A stretch of DNA of 45,055 nucleotides from Halieaceae bacterium (GTDB taxonomy: Bacteria; Pseudomonadota; Gammaproteobacteria; Pseudomonadales; Halieaceae): contig JANQLM010000117.1 in NCBI GenBank assembly GCA_028280635.1, forward strand, positions 1 to 45,055. Reading direction: 5' to 3'. The translations under genes and the position numbers were made by a program. The notes below the pieces were generated by a model that had not been told where the DNA came from, ran no database searches, and saw nothing but the letters and a program-made list of their open reading frames with translations. Shown here piece by piece: positions 44,834-45,055 of this stretch (position 1 is its first letter; every line of letters begins with the position of its first letter).

Positions 44834-45055
44834 GGAGGGGGCGACCCGTATTCGCGTGGCCTCGGAAGCCGACGCCACGCGGACGGTGGTCGAGGCCCAT
44901 CGCTACTGTCGCAGCGCCGGCCTCAGCGAGGTGGACGCACAGGCGGTCTCGACAGCCGTGTCGGAGCTAAGCCGCAATATCCTCAAGTACGCGGGCAGCG
45001 GCGAAATCCTGCTGCAGGTGGCGGAACACGGCAGTTCGAGCGGCGTCATCGTTAC
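44823..45055 (+). CDS. rsbT: RsbT serine kinase (cut by window end)
   Basis: GTG 44823 opens a frame overlapping rsbS by 11 bases and running off the window after 77 codons, out of about 130-140 expected. It shows the GHKL-kinase N-box AVSELSRNILKYAG. RsbT phosphorylates RsbS and RsbR and, once freed, activates a downstream phosphatase or cyclase. The start is uncertain; a GTG at 44856 is also possible. Confidence 0.88.
   Translation, partial: METEEGATRIRVASEADATRTVVEAHRYCRSAGLSEVDAQAVSTAVSELSRNILKYAGSGEILLQVAEHGSSSGVIV

Overview
The window comes from a GC-rich gammaproteobacterium. Gene order (tig-clpP-clpX-lon; yceD-rpmF-plsX-fabD-fabG-acpP-fabF-pabC-mltG-tmk-holB-pilZ; tusDCB-tusE) and the protein sequences suggest a marine, cellvibrionales-like lineage such as the Halieaceae. 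That placement is an inference; no rRNA gene is present to settle it. Most of the window is ordinary core genome, dense and highly overlapped, with many ATGA stop/start junctions.

Layout. 1-6098 (minus strand): a proteostasis cluster of tRNA-Leu(UAG), trigger factor, ClpP, ClpX and Lon. A heat-shock-type promoter lies before lon and an odd 13-nt tandem repeat before clpX. 6334-7890: a solitary GH84-type glycosidase and a possible small RNA. 7893-16984 (minus): the fatty-acid/phospholipid cluster with L32, cell-wall lytic transglycosylase MltG, thymidylate kinase, Pol III delta' and PilZ, led by a near-consensus sigma-70 promoter so close to yceD that the mRNA should be leaderless. 17117-22312: maf, rluC, then rne (RNase E) with a leader of about 690 nt. 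22386-22820: tRNA-Ser(UGA) followed by two tandem copies of a hairpin-rich repeat module. 23036-27277 (plus): a BI-1/YccA membrane protein, the TusBCD-TusE sulfur relay, YbiB and TrmA, which mostly touches tRNA modification. 27274-32164 (minus): an uncharacterised duplicated winged-helix/nuclease-like protein, a dimeric-type dUTPase and a large MscK-type mechanosensitive channel. 32279-32968: two small exported proteins.

32983-40275 is a 7.2-kb integrated element bounded by a perfect 55-bp direct repeat of the 3' part of tRNA-Leu(UAA). It carries a tyrosine integrase, an AlpA-like regulator, a phage GpA-type HUH rolling-circle replication initiator, an XRE regulator, a leftward phage-type regulator, and three proteins I cannot assign. 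It has no capsid, portal, terminase, relaxase or secretion genes. It therefore looks like an integrated rolling-circle plasmid or a minimal phage satellite. Paired 9-bp motifs at 11-bp spacing near both ends are candidate integrase arm sites.

40324-45055: a small membrane protein, an NSS-family sodium symporter, a Tat-signal short-chain dehydrogenase, and the start of a stressosome operon. That operon encodes a globin-coupled RsbR, an RsbS and an RsbT that runs off the window. The RsbS lacks the serine that RsbT normally phosphorylates, which makes it one of the two most interesting loci here; the other is the integrated element.
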